NCBI RefSeq assembly: GCF_009498215.1
Contig: NZ_CP043498.1
Coordinates: forward strand, 2,046,001 to 2,110,000
DNA length: 64,000 bases
Direction of reading: 5' to 3'
DNA from: Rhizobium grahamii
GTDB taxonomy: Bacteria; Pseudomonadota; Alphaproteobacteria; Rhizobiales; Rhizobiaceae
A program made the position numbers and the translations under genes. The notes under the pieces are model-generated. The model did no database searches. It had not been told where the DNA came from and was given only the letters and a program-made list of their open reading frames with translations. This document shows positions 18,384 to 26,097 of this stretch, piece by piece; the first letter of the stretch is position 1; every line of letters starts with the position of its first letter.

Positions 18384-19469
18384 GTGGCGGACCGCGGCCA
18401 AACCGCAATCGTCGACGTCAAGGACGTCGAGGTCATAGCGCCGAACTTCAAGAAGCGCCTGTCGGGCGTTACCTCCACCATCATTCAGCTGGTCCCCATT
18501 CAGCGCAACCTTGGACAAAAGGTTGCGGCCCTGGGGCCCGGCCTGCCCGGCCGCTTGCCGCATATCCGCTTTTCCGACCTGACGCGCCTGTGGCGACCGC
18601 CTGAAGGAAAGCCGTTCCGCATCTGGCATGCGCGCCGCAACATCGAGATGTTGCCGGCGATCATCCTGCGCGATCTGCTGAGAATGCCGCTCAAGATCGT
18701 TTTCACCTCGGCTTCGCAGCGCAAGCATAGCGGCTGGACGAAGTGGCTGATTTCCCGAATGGACGCGGTCATCGCGACCAGCGGCAAGACCGCCGGCTAT
18801 CTCGAGGTGCCGAGCAATGTCGTGCTGCATGGGATCGATACGCATCGCTTTGCGCCGGCAGCCGACAAGGCCGCTGCCAGGCGCGCCTGCGGGCTCGACG
18901 AGACCAAGAAGACCGTCGGCTGTTTCGGTCGCGTTCGACACCAGAAGGGCACCGATCTCTTCGTCGAAAGCATGATCCGCCTGCTTCCCGACCGCCCCGA
19001 TTGGAACGCGATCATTGCCGGGCGGGCAACGCCGCAGCACATCAGCTTCGAAAACGACCTGAAACAGCGTGTCGCGGCAGCCGGCCTTTCCGATCGCATC
19101 CTCTTCGTCGGAGAGCACACCAATATCGACGACTGGTACAAGGCGTTGGATCTTTTCATCGCGCCACAGCGCTGGGAAGGCTTTGGCCTGACGCCGCTGG
19201 AAGCCATGTCGACAGCCGTGCCTGTCGTCGCAACCGATGTCGGCGCCTTTCCGGAACTGCTGGTCACCGGCCCAGGGGAAACCGGCATCATCATCGCGCG
19301 CGACAATATCGACGCCATGGTCGACGCTGCTGCCCAGTTGATGGACGATACGGCAAGACGCGACGCGGCGGCGGACCATGCACGCGCACATTCGCTTCAG
19401 TCGTTCAGCATCGATGGTGAAGCGCAGAAACTCGGCGCGGTCTATAACCGGCTATTCTCAGCAGCCTGA
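18384..19469 (+). CDS. lpsB: LPS core mannosyltransferase LpsB/LpcC (GT4)
   Basis: A 361-residue GT-B glycosyltransferase (family 4). The N-terminal part, VEVIAPNFKKRLSGVTSTIIQLVP, and the C-terminal nucleotide-sugar site, APQRWEGFGLTPLEAMSTAVPVVATDVGAFPEL with its E-x7-E motif, fit the S. meliloti LpsB/Rhizobium LpcC proteins as I know them. These add a mannose to the Kdo of the lipopolysaccharide inner core and are needed for normal symbiosis in studied rhizobia. The start is GTG 18384, six bases after greA. The gene order greA-lpsB-lrp is the main extra support. Acts on the cytoplasmic face of the inner membrane. Confidence 0.9.
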   Translation: MADRGQTAIVDVKDVEVIAPNFKKRLSGVTSTIIQLVPIQRNLGQKVAALGPGLPGRLPHIRFSDLTRLWRPPEGKPFRIWHARRNIEMLPAIILRDLLRMPLKIVFTSASQRKHSGWTKWLISRMDAVIATSGKTAGYLEVPSNVVLHGIDTHRFAPAADKAAARRACGLDETKKTVGCFGRVRHQKGTDLFVESMIRLLPDRPDWNAIIAGRATPQHISFENDLKQRVAAAGLSDRILFVGEHTNIDDWYKALDLFIAPQRWEGFGLTPLEAMSTAVPVVATDVGAFPELLVTGPGETGIIIARDNIDAMVDAAAQLMDDTARRDAAADHARAHSLQSFSIDGEAQKLGAVYNRLFSAA

Positions 19470-19474
19470 TCCGC

Positions 19475-19942
19475 TCAGACTTCAACCAGACCCAGCCGCT
19501 TGACCTGACGGATCGTCAGCATGGTGCGAACCGTGTCGACGTGCTCATTGGCTGTCAGCACTTCGATGACGAAATCCTGGAAGCGCGTCAGGTTCTCGGC
19601 GACGCAATGAAGCAGGAAATCGCTGTCGCCGGACACCATCCATGCCTGCCGGACCAGCGGCCATTCGGCTGTGGCGGCGGCGAAGGCCTTGAGATTGGCT
19701 TCGGACTGGTGCTTGAGACCGACCATGCAGAACGCCACCAGATCGAAGCCGAGCTTCGGGCTGTTCAGCATGGCGTGATAGCCTTCGATAATCCCCGATT
19801 CCTCGAGCTTTCGAACGCGACGCAGGCACGGTGGCGCGGATATACCGACCCTGTCGGCCAACTCGACATTGGTCATGCGACCGTCGACCTGCAGTTCACG
19901 CAGTATCTTGATGTCGATGGCGTCGAGTTCAGCGCGGACCAA
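19475..19942 (-). CDS. lrp: Lrp/AsnC family transcriptional regulator
   Basis: A leucine-responsive regulator of 155 residues. The AsnC-type helix-turn-helix is at the N-terminus (LDAIDIKILRELQVDGRMTNVELADRVGISAPPCLRRVRKLEE), and the RAM ligand-binding/oligomerisation domain is C-terminal. I chose the TTG at 19942 (MVRAELDAID), because AAAGG lies upstream and the family begins here; longer reading to 20002 adds 20 residues without homology. It faces lpsB tail to tail and is divergent from trxB. Rhizobial lrp genes beside lpsB have been linked to LPS and symbiosis control. Confidence 0.92.
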   Translation of the reverse strand: MVRAELDAIDIKILRELQVDGRMTNVELADRVGISAPPCLRRVRKLEESGIIEGYHAMLNSPKLGFDLVAFCMVGLKHQSEANLKAFAAATAEWPLVRQAWMVSGDSDFLLHCVAENLTRFQDFVIEVLTANEHVDTVRTMLTIRQVKRLGLVEV

Positions 19943-20174
19943 GCGAGTGCCTTTCTTTAATTTGCTCTGGGCAGCTTCTATATAAAGCAACGCAATACGC
20001 AAGAATGTTTCCCCAGTATGACGGAATCTTGCATATCCAAACCGGAATGCCTTGTTGGTAACGCAAGGCTGCCCTTGAATAAAAGCATTGGACGTTCATA
20101 AATGGCGAATGGATCGCGAAACGGCCGCATTCGCCTTTTAGCCGCCGCCTCCTGACAGTTGAAAGGAAATATCT

Positions 20175-21149
20175 ATGTCCGCCCGCCACACAAAGGTGCT
20201 CATCATCGGCTCCGGGCCTGCCGGTTACACGGCTGCCGTCTATGCGGCTCGCGCAATGCTGAAGCCCGTGCTGATCGCCGGCATGGAGCAAGGCGGACAG
20301 CTGATGATCACCACCGACGTGGAGAACTATCCGGGCTTTGCAGATCCGATCCAGGGCCCGTGGCTGATGGATCAGATGCTGCAGCAGGCCAAGCATGTCG
20401 GCGCAGAGATCGTCAACGACATCGTGACGGAAGTGGACATGAACCAGCGTCCTTTCGTTGCCCATACGGACAGCGGACAGGTCTGGACGGCTGACACGTT
20501 GATCATCGCGACCGGCGCCAAGGCCAAGTGGCTTGGCATCGAAAGCGAGCAGCATTTCCAGGGCTTCGGCGTCTCGGCCTGCGCCACCTGCGATGGCTTC
20601 TTCTATCGCAACAAGGACGTGATCGTCGTCGGCGGCGGCAACAGCGCCGTCGAGGAAGCACTTTACCTTTCCAATATCGCGAAGTCGGTCACCGTCGTGC
20701 ATCGCCGCGACAGCTTCCGTTCGGAAAAGATCCTGCAGGAGCGCCTGTTCTCCAAGGAGAACATCAAGGTGCTGTGGAACACGGAAGTTGCGGAAATCAC
20801 CGGGGCGGCGGCCAAGCCGCCGATGCCGCCGTCCGTCAGTGGCGCGCGCCTGCGCGACACCCGTACCGGCGCCATCACCGAGGTCGCTGTCGATGGCGTC
20901 TTCGTCGCGATCGGCCACGCGCCCGCCACCGAACTTTTCAAGGGCAAGCTGAAGCTCAAGGATAACGGCTATCTCTGGACCGCGCCGGACTCGACCGCGA
21001 CCAGCCTGGAGGGGGTCTATGCCGCTGGTGACGTGACGGACGATACGTTCCGTCAGGCAATCACCGCTGCCGGCATGGGATGCATGGCCGCCCTGGAAGC
21101 CGAACGTTATCTGACGGGCCATATGCCCGTCGCCGTTGCCGCGGAGTAG
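20175..21149 (+). CDS. trxB: Thioredoxin-disulfide reductase
   Basis: TrxB passes electrons from NADPH through FAD to thioredoxin in the cytoplasm. The protein has 324 residues, the family size. FAD-binding GSGPAGYTAAVYAARA is at the N-terminus, the redox-active disulfide is CATC in SACATCDGFFYRN (near residue 137), the NADPH-binding motif is GGGNSAVEEALYLS, and the second FAD motif is GVYAAGDVTDDTFRQA. Start ATG 20175 follows GAAAGGA. It is followed 23 bases later by lsrB on the same strand, a conserved pairing in Rhizobiales. Confidence 0.97.
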   Translation: MSARHTKVLIIGSGPAGYTAAVYAARAMLKPVLIAGMEQGGQLMITTDVENYPGFADPIQGPWLMDQMLQQAKHVGAEIVNDIVTEVDMNQRPFVAHTDSGQVWTADTLIIATGAKAKWLGIESEQHFQGFGVSACATCDGFFYRNKDVIVVGGGNSAVEEALYLSNIAKSVTVVHRRDSFRSEKILQERLFSKENIKVLWNTEVAEITGAAAKPPMPPSVSGARLRDTRTGAITEVAVDGVFVAIGHAPATELFKGKLKLKDNGYLWTAPDSTATSLEGVYAAGDVTDDTFRQAITAAGMGCMAALEAERYLTGHMPVAVAAE

Positions 21150-21172
21150 GATCGGCCATGAGGGGTGGGGGA

Positions 21173-22069
21173 ATGCCATTGGATTGGGACAAGCTGCGTA
21201 TTTTTCACGCAGCTGCCGAAGCGGGCTCGTTTACGCATGCGGCCGACAAGCTGCATCTGTCTCAATCCGCCATCAGCCGCCAGGTCAGCGCTCTTGAGCA
21301 GGATGTCGGCACCAAGCTGTTCCACCGCCATGCCCGCGGCCTGATCCTGACAGAACAGGGCGAGCTGCTTTATCGCACCGCGCACGACGTTCTCCTGAAG
21401 CTCGAAACGGTGAAGATGCAACTCACCGAGACGACGGAAACGCCGACCGGCAAGCTGCGTGTCACGACGACCGTCGGCCTTGGCCAGGGCTGGCTGACGG
21501 ACAAGATCCAGGAGTTCATGCAGCTCTACCCTGACGTCCAGATCCAGCTGATCCTCGACAACGAGGAAGTGGACGTGAACATGCGCTACGCCGATTGCGC
21601 CATACGGCTTCGCCAGCCGGTGCAATCGGACCTGATTCAGCGCAAGCTGTTCACCGTGCACATGCACGTCTATGCGGCCCCCTCCTACATCAACAGGCAC
21701 GGGGAACCGCAGACGGTGGAGGATCTCGACAACCACCGCATCATCACTTTCGGCGAACCGGCACCGAACTATCTCCTCGACGTCAACTGGCTGGAGGTCG
21801 CCGGACGCTCGTCCGACAACAAGCGTATTCCGCATCTGCAGATCAACAGCCAGACCTCTATCAAGCGCGCCTGCCTGCTCGGCATGGGCGTCGCCTGCAT
21901 GCCGGATTACATCGTCGGCCGTGACCCGGGTCTGATTCAGCTACCGATAAACGCCGATGTTCCGTCGTTCGACACCTACTTCTGCTACCCGGATGAAATG
22001 AAAAATGCGGCCAAACTCAAGGCCTTCCGGGACTTCATCGTCAGCAAGGCGCGCAACTGGAACTTCTAG
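21173..22069 (+). CDS. lsrB: LysR-type regulator LsrB/VtlR
   Basis: A 298-residue LysR regulator with N-terminal helix-turn-helix (LDWDKLRIFHAAAEAGSFTHAADKLHLSQSAISRQVSALEQ). Position directly after trxB and before tandem AbcR sRNAs and an ArsR gene identifies it as LsrB of S. meliloti (VtlR in Brucella and Agrobacterium). Studied members control LPS, redox and symbiosis or virulence genes, and VtlR activates an abcR sRNA. ATG 21173 has a strong GGGGTGGGGGA ribosome site; ATG 21158 is an alternative. Several cysteines are present (for example DCAIRLRQ, ACLLGMGVACMPD), as expected for the redox-responsive LsrB, though I cannot show that role from sequence. Confidence 0.9.
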   Translation: MPLDWDKLRIFHAAAEAGSFTHAADKLHLSQSAISRQVSALEQDVGTKLFHRHARGLILTEQGELLYRTAHDVLLKLETVKMQLTETTETPTGKLRVTTTVGLGQGWLTDKIQEFMQLYPDVQIQLILDNEEVDVNMRYADCAIRLRQPVQSDLIQRKLFTVHMHVYAAPSYINRHGEPQTVEDLDNHRIITFGEPAPNYLLDVNWLEVAGRSSDNKRIPHLQINSQTSIKRACLLGMGVACMPDYIVGRDPGLIQLPINADVPSFDTYFCYPDEMKNAAKLKAFRDFIVSKARNWNF

Positions 22070-22097
22070 TTGCGACATCAAGAAATGCAAGCCGTGC

Positions 22098-22126
22098 ATT
22101 TTGCGCATGACTGGCATGCGCAAAAT
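22098..22126. promoter_or_regulatory. Perfect 12-bp dyad upstream of abcR1, candidate LsrB site
   Basis: ATTTTGCGCATG and CATGCGCAAAAT are perfect inverted repeats separated by ACTGG. The dyad lies after the lsrB stop and five bases before the -35 of the first AbcR promoter. The right half, GGCATGCGCAAA, recurs before the second AbcR promoter at exactly the same distance, which argues for a regulator site; LsrB is the obvious candidate. It could also act as the lsrB transcription end. Confidence 0.5.
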
Positions 22127-22130
22127 GGGG

Positions 22131-22159
22131 TTGCCGTTTGCCCAATAAAGCACCATATC
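22131..22159 (+). promoter_or_regulatory. abcR1 promoter
   Basis: TTGCCG (22131-22136), 17 bases, CATATC (22154-22159). The spacing and -10 are identical in the promoter of the second copy. Confidence 0.65.
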
Positions 22160-22165
22160 GCACTC

Positions 22166-22280
22166 AGCTGATGCACACGGTGGCTTTTCCTCCCAGTTCC
22201 ACCGCATTAGCTGTTCCCCTCTGGAGGTTTATACCTTCACACCTATAAGGGCCCCGGCTTTCCGGCGGCCCTCTTTTTTT
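22166..22280 (+). ncRNA. abcR1: AbcR-type trans-acting sRNA, copy 1
   Basis: First of two tandem, closely similar sRNAs (alpha-r15 family) between lsrB and an arsR gene, the known location of abcR1/abcR2 in S. meliloti. The RNA starts near 22166 and ends in a terminator hairpin (AGGGCC...GGCCCT) with seven Ts (22274-22280). It has two exposed anti-Shine-Dalgarno stretches, CCTCCCA (near 22189-22195) and TTCCCCTCT (near 22214-22222). Studied AbcR RNAs bind Hfq and block translation of many ABC-transporter solute-binding protein mRNAs through these motifs. The 5' end is predicted only. Confidence 0.88.
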
Positions 22281-22293
22281 GCCCTATTTTTTC

Positions 22294-22320
22294 GCATTGC
22301 AGCAAAAAATGCTGCAATGC
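22294..22320. repeat. Inverted repeat between the two AbcR genes
   Basis: GCATTGCAGCA (22294-22304) and TGCTGCAATGC (22310-22320) are perfect 11-bp arms around AAAAA. It lies between the first sRNA terminator and the second promoter. It may be a transcription barrier or a further regulator site; it differs in sequence from the dyad before copy 1. Confidence 0.5.
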
Positions 22321-22344
22321 ATAGCAGGCATGCGCAAACAGGCA

Positions 22345-22373
22345 TTGAATTCTGCCTGCCAAAGCATCATATC
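22345..22373 (+). promoter_or_regulatory. abcR2 promoter
   Basis: TTGAAT (22345-22350), 17 bases, CATATC (22368-22373). The element GGCATGCGCAAA at 22327-22338 begins 18 bases before the -35, the same offset as its copy (22113-22124) in front of abcR1. Confidence 0.65.
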
Positions 22374-22379
22374 CCCCTC

Positions 22380-22495
22380 AGCTGATGCACATGGTGGCTT
22401 CTCTCCCAGTGCCACCGCGTTAGCTGTTCCCCTCTGGAGGTTTATTGACCTTCACACCTTAAAGGGCCCCGTTCATTCGGCGGCCCTCTTTTTTT
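22380..22495 (+). ncRNA. abcR2: AbcR-type trans-acting sRNA, copy 2
   Basis: Second tandem copy. It shares with copy 1 the 5' segment CTCAGCTGATGCACA, the block CTCCCAGT.CCACCGC.TTAGCTG, the anti-Shine-Dalgarno TTCCCCTCT and the terminator GGCCCTCTTTTTTT (T-run ending at 22495). Differences lie mainly in the loops. In S. meliloti the two copies respond to different growth conditions; whether that holds here is unknown. Confidence 0.88.
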
Positions 22496-22544
22496 GCTTA
22501 AAATTTAACCATGCAAAAATCGACCGTTGCGTCTGTTGCCGGCC

Positions 22545-22592
22545 TTGAATCGAATTCTGTCTATCCATATATCGCCTTTTATCGATTTATAG
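22545..22592 (+). promoter_or_regulatory. Promoter and possible operator of the arsR-MFS-OYE operon
   Basis: TTGAAT (22545-22550), 17 bases, TATATC (22568-22573) gives a good promoter. Overlapping and following the -10 are two ATCG elements 10 bases apart (22571, 22581) within an AT-rich, imperfect inverted repeat (CTAT at 22561 to ATAG at 22592), a plausible site for self-control by the ArsR protein. Confidence 0.5.
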
Positions 22593-22606
22593 TTCGGGAA
22601 ACGACG

Positions 22607-22900
22607 ATGGATAAGGACGAGATCCTCAAGGCTCTCTCGCATCCGAAGAGGATGGAGATCCTCAATTGGCTGAAGAAGCCGGAGGAGCATTTCACCTCGC
22701 AGGAACACCCCCTGGAGATGGGCGTCTGCGCCAGCCAGTTCGAACGCTGCGGCCTGTCCCAATCGACCGTATCCGCCCATCTCGGCACGCTCAGCCGGGC
22801 AGATCTCGTAACCACCCGCCGTGTCGGACAATGGATCTTCTACAAACGCAACGAAGAGACCATAGCCGCCTTTTTGAAGCAGCTCTCACAGGATCTCTGA
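22607..22900 (+). CDS. ArsR family (winged-helix) transcriptional regulator
   Basis: A 97-residue SmtB/ArsR-type repressor. The recognition helix is SQSTVSAHLGTLSRADLVTTRR (near residues 48-69) and the beta-wing ends in GQWIFYKRNEE. It lacks the usual ELCVCDL metal site of ArsR; instead it has two cysteines eight residues apart in GVCASQFERCGL just before the recognition helix, so a thiol-reactive or redox signal is possible (inference). ATG 22607 is the start; the longer frame from 22511 would include the promoter. It is one base before the MFS gene and heads an operon with it and an Old Yellow Enzyme. Confidence 0.9.
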   Translation: MDKDEILKALSHPKRMEILNWLKKPEEHFTSQEHPLEMGVCASQFERCGLSQSTVSAHLGTLSRADLVTTRRVGQWIFYKRNEETIAAFLKQLSQDL

Positions 22901-22901
22901 G

Positions 22902-24068
22902 ATGCCTATTGCTCTTCTCGTTCTCGCCCTGAGCTCATTTGCGATCGGCACCACCGAATTCGTCATCATGGGCCTCCTGCCGGAGGTCGCCTCCGATCTC
23001 GCCGTCTCCATTCCGCAGGCCGGCTGGCTGGTGACGGGATACGCGCTCGCGGTCGCCATCGGCGCCCCGATCATGGCGGTATCGACCTCGCGCCTGAAGC
23101 GCCGTACGGCGCTGATCAGCCTGATGGGCTTCTTCATCATAGGCAATCTGCTCTGCGCGATCTCTCCAAACTACTGGGTGCTGATGGTTGCCCGCATCGT
23201 AACCGCGCTTTGCCACGGCGCCTTCTTCGGCATTGGCTCGGTGGTCGCGGCAAATTTGGTGACGCCCGACCGTAAGGCCAGCGCCGTCGCGCTGATGTTC
23301 ACCGGCCTGACGCTCGCCAACGTTCTTGGCGTGCCGCTTGGAACCGCCATCGGCCAGGCCTACGGCTGGCGCTCCACCTTCGCGATCGTCACCGTTATCG
23401 GCATCGTCACTATTGTCGGCCTGATCGCGGTGCTTCCGAAGGACAGCCAGGAACAGCAGGGAAGCCTGCGCAGCGAAATCGCTGCCCTCAGAAATGCGCG
23501 CCTTTGGCTCGCCCTATCAACGACGGTGTTCTTCGCCGCATCGATGTTTGCTCTCTTCACCTATATTGCACCGCTCCTGCGCGACGTGACCGGCCTGACG
23601 CCTGATGGCGTGACCTGGACGCTCTTCCTGATCGGCCTCGGCCTGACGATCGGCAATCTGGTCGGCGGCAAGCTTGCGGACTGGAAGCTAGGCCCGACGC
23701 TCGCGGTTATGTTCGGCCTGATCGCGCTGACGTCCATCGCCTTCAGCATCACGATGCGCTCGCTTATCCCGACTGAGATCACCTTGTTCCTGTGGGCAAT
23801 GGCCACTTTTGCCGCAGTGCCAGCCCTGCAGGTCGGTGTTGTCCGCTTCGGCAAGAATGCGCCGAACCTTGTCTCGACGATCAACATCGGCGCCTTCAAC
23901 ACAGGCAACGCGCTCGGCGCCTGGGCAGGCGGAATGGTCATCGATGCAGGTTTCGAGATGACCCGCGTTCCCCTCGCTGCGGCATTGATGGCCCTGCTCG
24001 GCCTCGGCGCAACCGCCCTCACCTATCTTTCCACCGAAGAGCAGCCAGACCCTGCTCTGGCCGAATGA
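22902..24068 (+). CDS. MFS transporter, AraJ/YdhP-like
   Basis: A 388-residue, 12-segment major facilitator of the DHA1 group. It opens with the typical LALSSFAIGTTEFVIMGLLPEVA, the segment that identifies AraJ/YdhP/PbuE-like exporters of sugars, nucleosides or drugs. Motif C-like residues VLGVPLGTAIGQ occur in segment 5. It begins one base after the ArsR stop, so translation is coupled. In this operon it probably exports the compound that inactivates the repressor. The substrate is unknown. Confidence 0.9.
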   Translation: MPIALLVLALSSFAIGTTEFVIMGLLPEVASDLAVSIPQAGWLVTGYALAVAIGAPIMAVSTSRLKRRTALISLMGFFIIGNLLCAISPNYWVLMVARIVTALCHGAFFGIGSVVAANLVTPDRKASAVALMFTGLTLANVLGVPLGTAIGQAYGWRSTFAIVTVIGIVTIVGLIAVLPKDSQEQQGSLRSEIAALRNARLWLALSTTVFFAASMFALFTYIAPLLRDVTGLTPDGVTWTLFLIGLGLTIGNLVGGKLADWKLGPTLAVMFGLIALTSIAFSITMRSLIPTEITLFLWAMATFAAVPALQVGVVRFGKNAPNLVSTINIGAFNTGNALGAWAGGMVIDAGFEMTRVPLAAALMALLGLGATALTYLSTEEQPDPALAE

Positions 24069-24095
24069 CCTCTTAAACTCAGAGAAAGGACTCCC

Positions 24096-25217
24096 ATGAG
24101 CAAGCTTTTCGAACCGACGCAGGTTGGCGACCTGACGCTCAAGAACCATATCGTCATGGCGCCGCTGACGCGCAATCGTTCGCCCGGAGCCGTTCCGAAC
24201 GACCTGAATGTCGAATATTATCGCCAGCGCGCGACCGCCGGCCTTATCATCACCGAGGCCACCGCGATCACCCATCAGGGTCAGGGCTACGCAGACGTTC
24301 CCGGTCTCTATTCGAAGGAAGCCATCGCCGGCTGGAAGCGCGTGACGGACGCCGTGCACGAGCAGGGCGGCAAGATCGTCGTCCAGATGTGGCACGTGGG
24401 CCGCATCTCTCATGACACGCTGCAGCCGAATGGCGGCAAGCCGGTCTCCTCGACGAACAAGGTTGCCAAGTCCAAGACCTATCTGGTCAACCCCGACGGC
24501 AGCGGCGCATTCGCACCGACGTCCGAGCCCCGTGCACTTGAGACCGCCGAAATCGCGGGTATCGTCGAGGACTACCGCAAGGCAGCCCGCGCAGCAATCG
24601 AGGCAGGCTTCGACGGCGTCGAGATCCACGCGGCAAACGGCTATCTGATCGACCAGTTCCTGCGCAGCGGCATCAACGATCGCACCGATCAGTACGGCGG
24701 CTCCATCGAGAACCGTGCCCGCTTCCTGTTCCAGGTCGTCGATGCGATCACCGAGGAAATCGGCGCGCGCCGCACCGGCATCCGCATTTCGCCCGTCACC
24801 CCCGCCAACGATTCGGCCGACACCGATCCGCAGCCGATCTTCACCTATGTCGTCGAGGGACTGGCCAAGTACGATCTGTCCTACATCCACATCATCGAAG
24901 GCGCGACGGGCGGCGATCGCAACTACCAGCAGGGGGAAAAGCCCTTCGACTACAAGGCGCTGCGTACGGCCTACGAAAAGGCTGGCGGCAAGGCGAGCTG
25001 GATGGTCAACAACGGCTACGATCGTCAGATGGCGATCGACGTTGTCGAAAGCGGCGAAGCCGATCTCGTCGCCTTCGGCAAGCCTTTCATCTCCAACCCC
25101 GATCTCGTCCAGCGTCTGAAGGACAATGCGCCCCTCGCAGGGCTCGATCAGGCAACGCTCTACGGCGGTGGATCGACGGGCTACGTCGACTATCCTGCCC
25201 TCGAAAAGGCAGCCTGA
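24096..25217 (+). CDS. Old Yellow Enzyme family alkene reductase (NemA-like)
   Basis: A 373-residue FMN-dependent TIM-barrel ene-reductase that uses NAD(P)H to reduce activated C=C bonds, nitro compounds or quinones. It shows the start FEPTQVGDLTLKNHIVMAPLTRNRS, the substrate-binding pair His-x-x-Asn in EIHAANGYLIDQF (near residue 180) and the FMN-phosphate motif VAFGKPFISNPDL near the C-terminus. It lies 27 bases after the MFS gene, preceded by AGAAAGGA, and ends the operon at a strong terminator. The repressor + exporter + ene-reductase set suggests a defence unit against reactive electrophiles, resembling the logic of nemRA. Confidence 0.93.
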   Translation: MSKLFEPTQVGDLTLKNHIVMAPLTRNRSPGAVPNDLNVEYYRQRATAGLIITEATAITHQGQGYADVPGLYSKEAIAGWKRVTDAVHEQGGKIVVQMWHVGRISHDTLQPNGGKPVSSTNKVAKSKTYLVNPDGSGAFAPTSEPRALETAEIAGIVEDYRKAARAAIEAGFDGVEIHAANGYLIDQFLRSGINDRTDQYGGSIENRARFLFQVVDAITEEIGARRTGIRISPVTPANDSADTDPQPIFTYVVEGLAKYDLSYIHIIEGATGGDRNYQQGEKPFDYKALRTAYEKAGGKASWMVNNGYDRQMAIDVVESGEADLVAFGKPFISNPDLVQRLKDNAPLAGLDQATLYGGGSTGYVDYPALEKAA

Positions 25218-25237
25218 GCCTTTCAGGTTAAGTAACG

Positions 25238-25268
25238 GAAATCCCGCCATTTGGCGGGATTTCTTTTT
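25238..25268 (+). terminator. Terminator of the arsR-MFS-OYE operon
   Basis: GAAATCCCGCCA (25238-25249) pairs with TGGCGGGATTTC (25252-25263), followed by TTTTT. The stem is 12 bp and perfect. Confidence 0.9.
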
Positions 25269-25293
25269 CCGGCAAGGCCGCTACGATCGGCCG

Positions 25294-26091
25294 ATGTTTC
25301 AAACCTACCTGGACCGCTGGCATCTCGTGCCAGACGGCGACCCCATTGTCACCCATTCCAGCAATCTCCTTCCCGTCATTTGGCAGGACCAGCCGGCAAT
25401 CCTGAAGATCGCTCACGACGCCTCGGAGATGGCAGGCGGTCAACTGATGCAATGGTGGGATGGCAACGGCGCGGCGACGGTCTTTGCCTGCAGCGACGAG
25501 GCCGTGTTGCTGGAAAGAGCGCCGGGCACCAGGTCGCTTCTGACCATGGCGATGCACGGCGAGGACGACGAAGCAAGCCGCATCATCTGCGCCACTGTTG
25601 CAAAGCTTCACGCGCCACGCAGCAAACCTAACCCGCCGCTGATCGAACTTCATGAATGGTTTCGAGCACTCGCACCGGCAGCGCAAACCTATGGCGGCAT
25701 ACTCTCCGATTGCGACAGGATCGCCGCAGCCCTGCTGTCCGCCCCTCGCGGCAGGACGGTTCTCCATGGCGATATCCATCATTCGAACATCCTGGATTTC
25801 GGCACCCATGGCTGGCGTGCGATCGACCCCAAGGCTCTCTTTGGAGAACGCGGCTACGATTATGCCAATATCTTCGCCAATCACGATCTCGCGGCCATAA
25901 CGGACAGAAACAGGCTGCGCCGACAGCTTGGCATCGTATCGGCTGCGACAAATCTCGACACCCGACGCCTTCTGCAATGGATCGCAGCCTATTCCGGGCT
26001 TTCCGCAGCCTGGTTTCTCGGAGACGGCGCAACGCTCTCGGCAGAAGCGCCCCTCGCCGTCGCCCGCATCGCCGTCGCCGAACTGGGTTGA
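25294..26091 (+). CDS. APH(6)/hydroxyurea kinase-like phosphotransferase
   Basis: A 265-residue kinase-fold protein of the aminoglycoside/hydroxyurea phosphotransferase group (PF04655, StrB-like). The catalytic loop is VLHGDIHHSNILDF near residue 155, with the following metal site GWRAIDPKALFGERGYDYANIF, where IDPK and the G-E-R-x-YD pattern are characteristic of APH(6). The N-terminal ATP-binding lobe (AILKIAHD) is present. It starts 26 bases after the preceding terminator and is probably transcribed alone. Chromosomal copies in rhizobia need not confer streptomycin resistance, so function is only inferred. Confidence 0.85.
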   Translation: MFQTYLDRWHLVPDGDPIVTHSSNLLPVIWQDQPAILKIAHDASEMAGGQLMQWWDGNGAATVFACSDEAVLLERAPGTRSLLTMAMHGEDDEASRIICATVAKLHAPRSKPNPPLIELHEWFRALAPAAQTYGGILSDCDRIAAALLSAPRGRTVLHGDIHHSNILDFGTHGWRAIDPKALFGERGYDYANIFANHDLAAITDRNRLRRQLGIVSAATNLDTRRLLQWIAAYSGLSAAWFLGDGATLSAEAPLAVARIAVAELG

Positions 26092-26097
26092 CGCCGA

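Noticed and set aside
17766..19391. 541-codon open frame on the - strand opposite greA and lpsB
   Set aside because: It crosses two clearly coded genes on the other strand and shows no domain; a GC-driven shadow.
22070..22606. Reading the two similar 115-base blocks as a CRISPR or transposon repeat
   Set aside because: Only two copies, each with its own promoter and terminator, at the known abcR1/abcR2 locus; no flanking cas or transposase gene.
25294..26091. Calling the APH(6)-like kinase a streptomycin resistance gene
   Set aside because: The kinase motifs fit, but chromosomal members of this family in rhizobia have no proven resistance role and nothing here suggests recent transfer.
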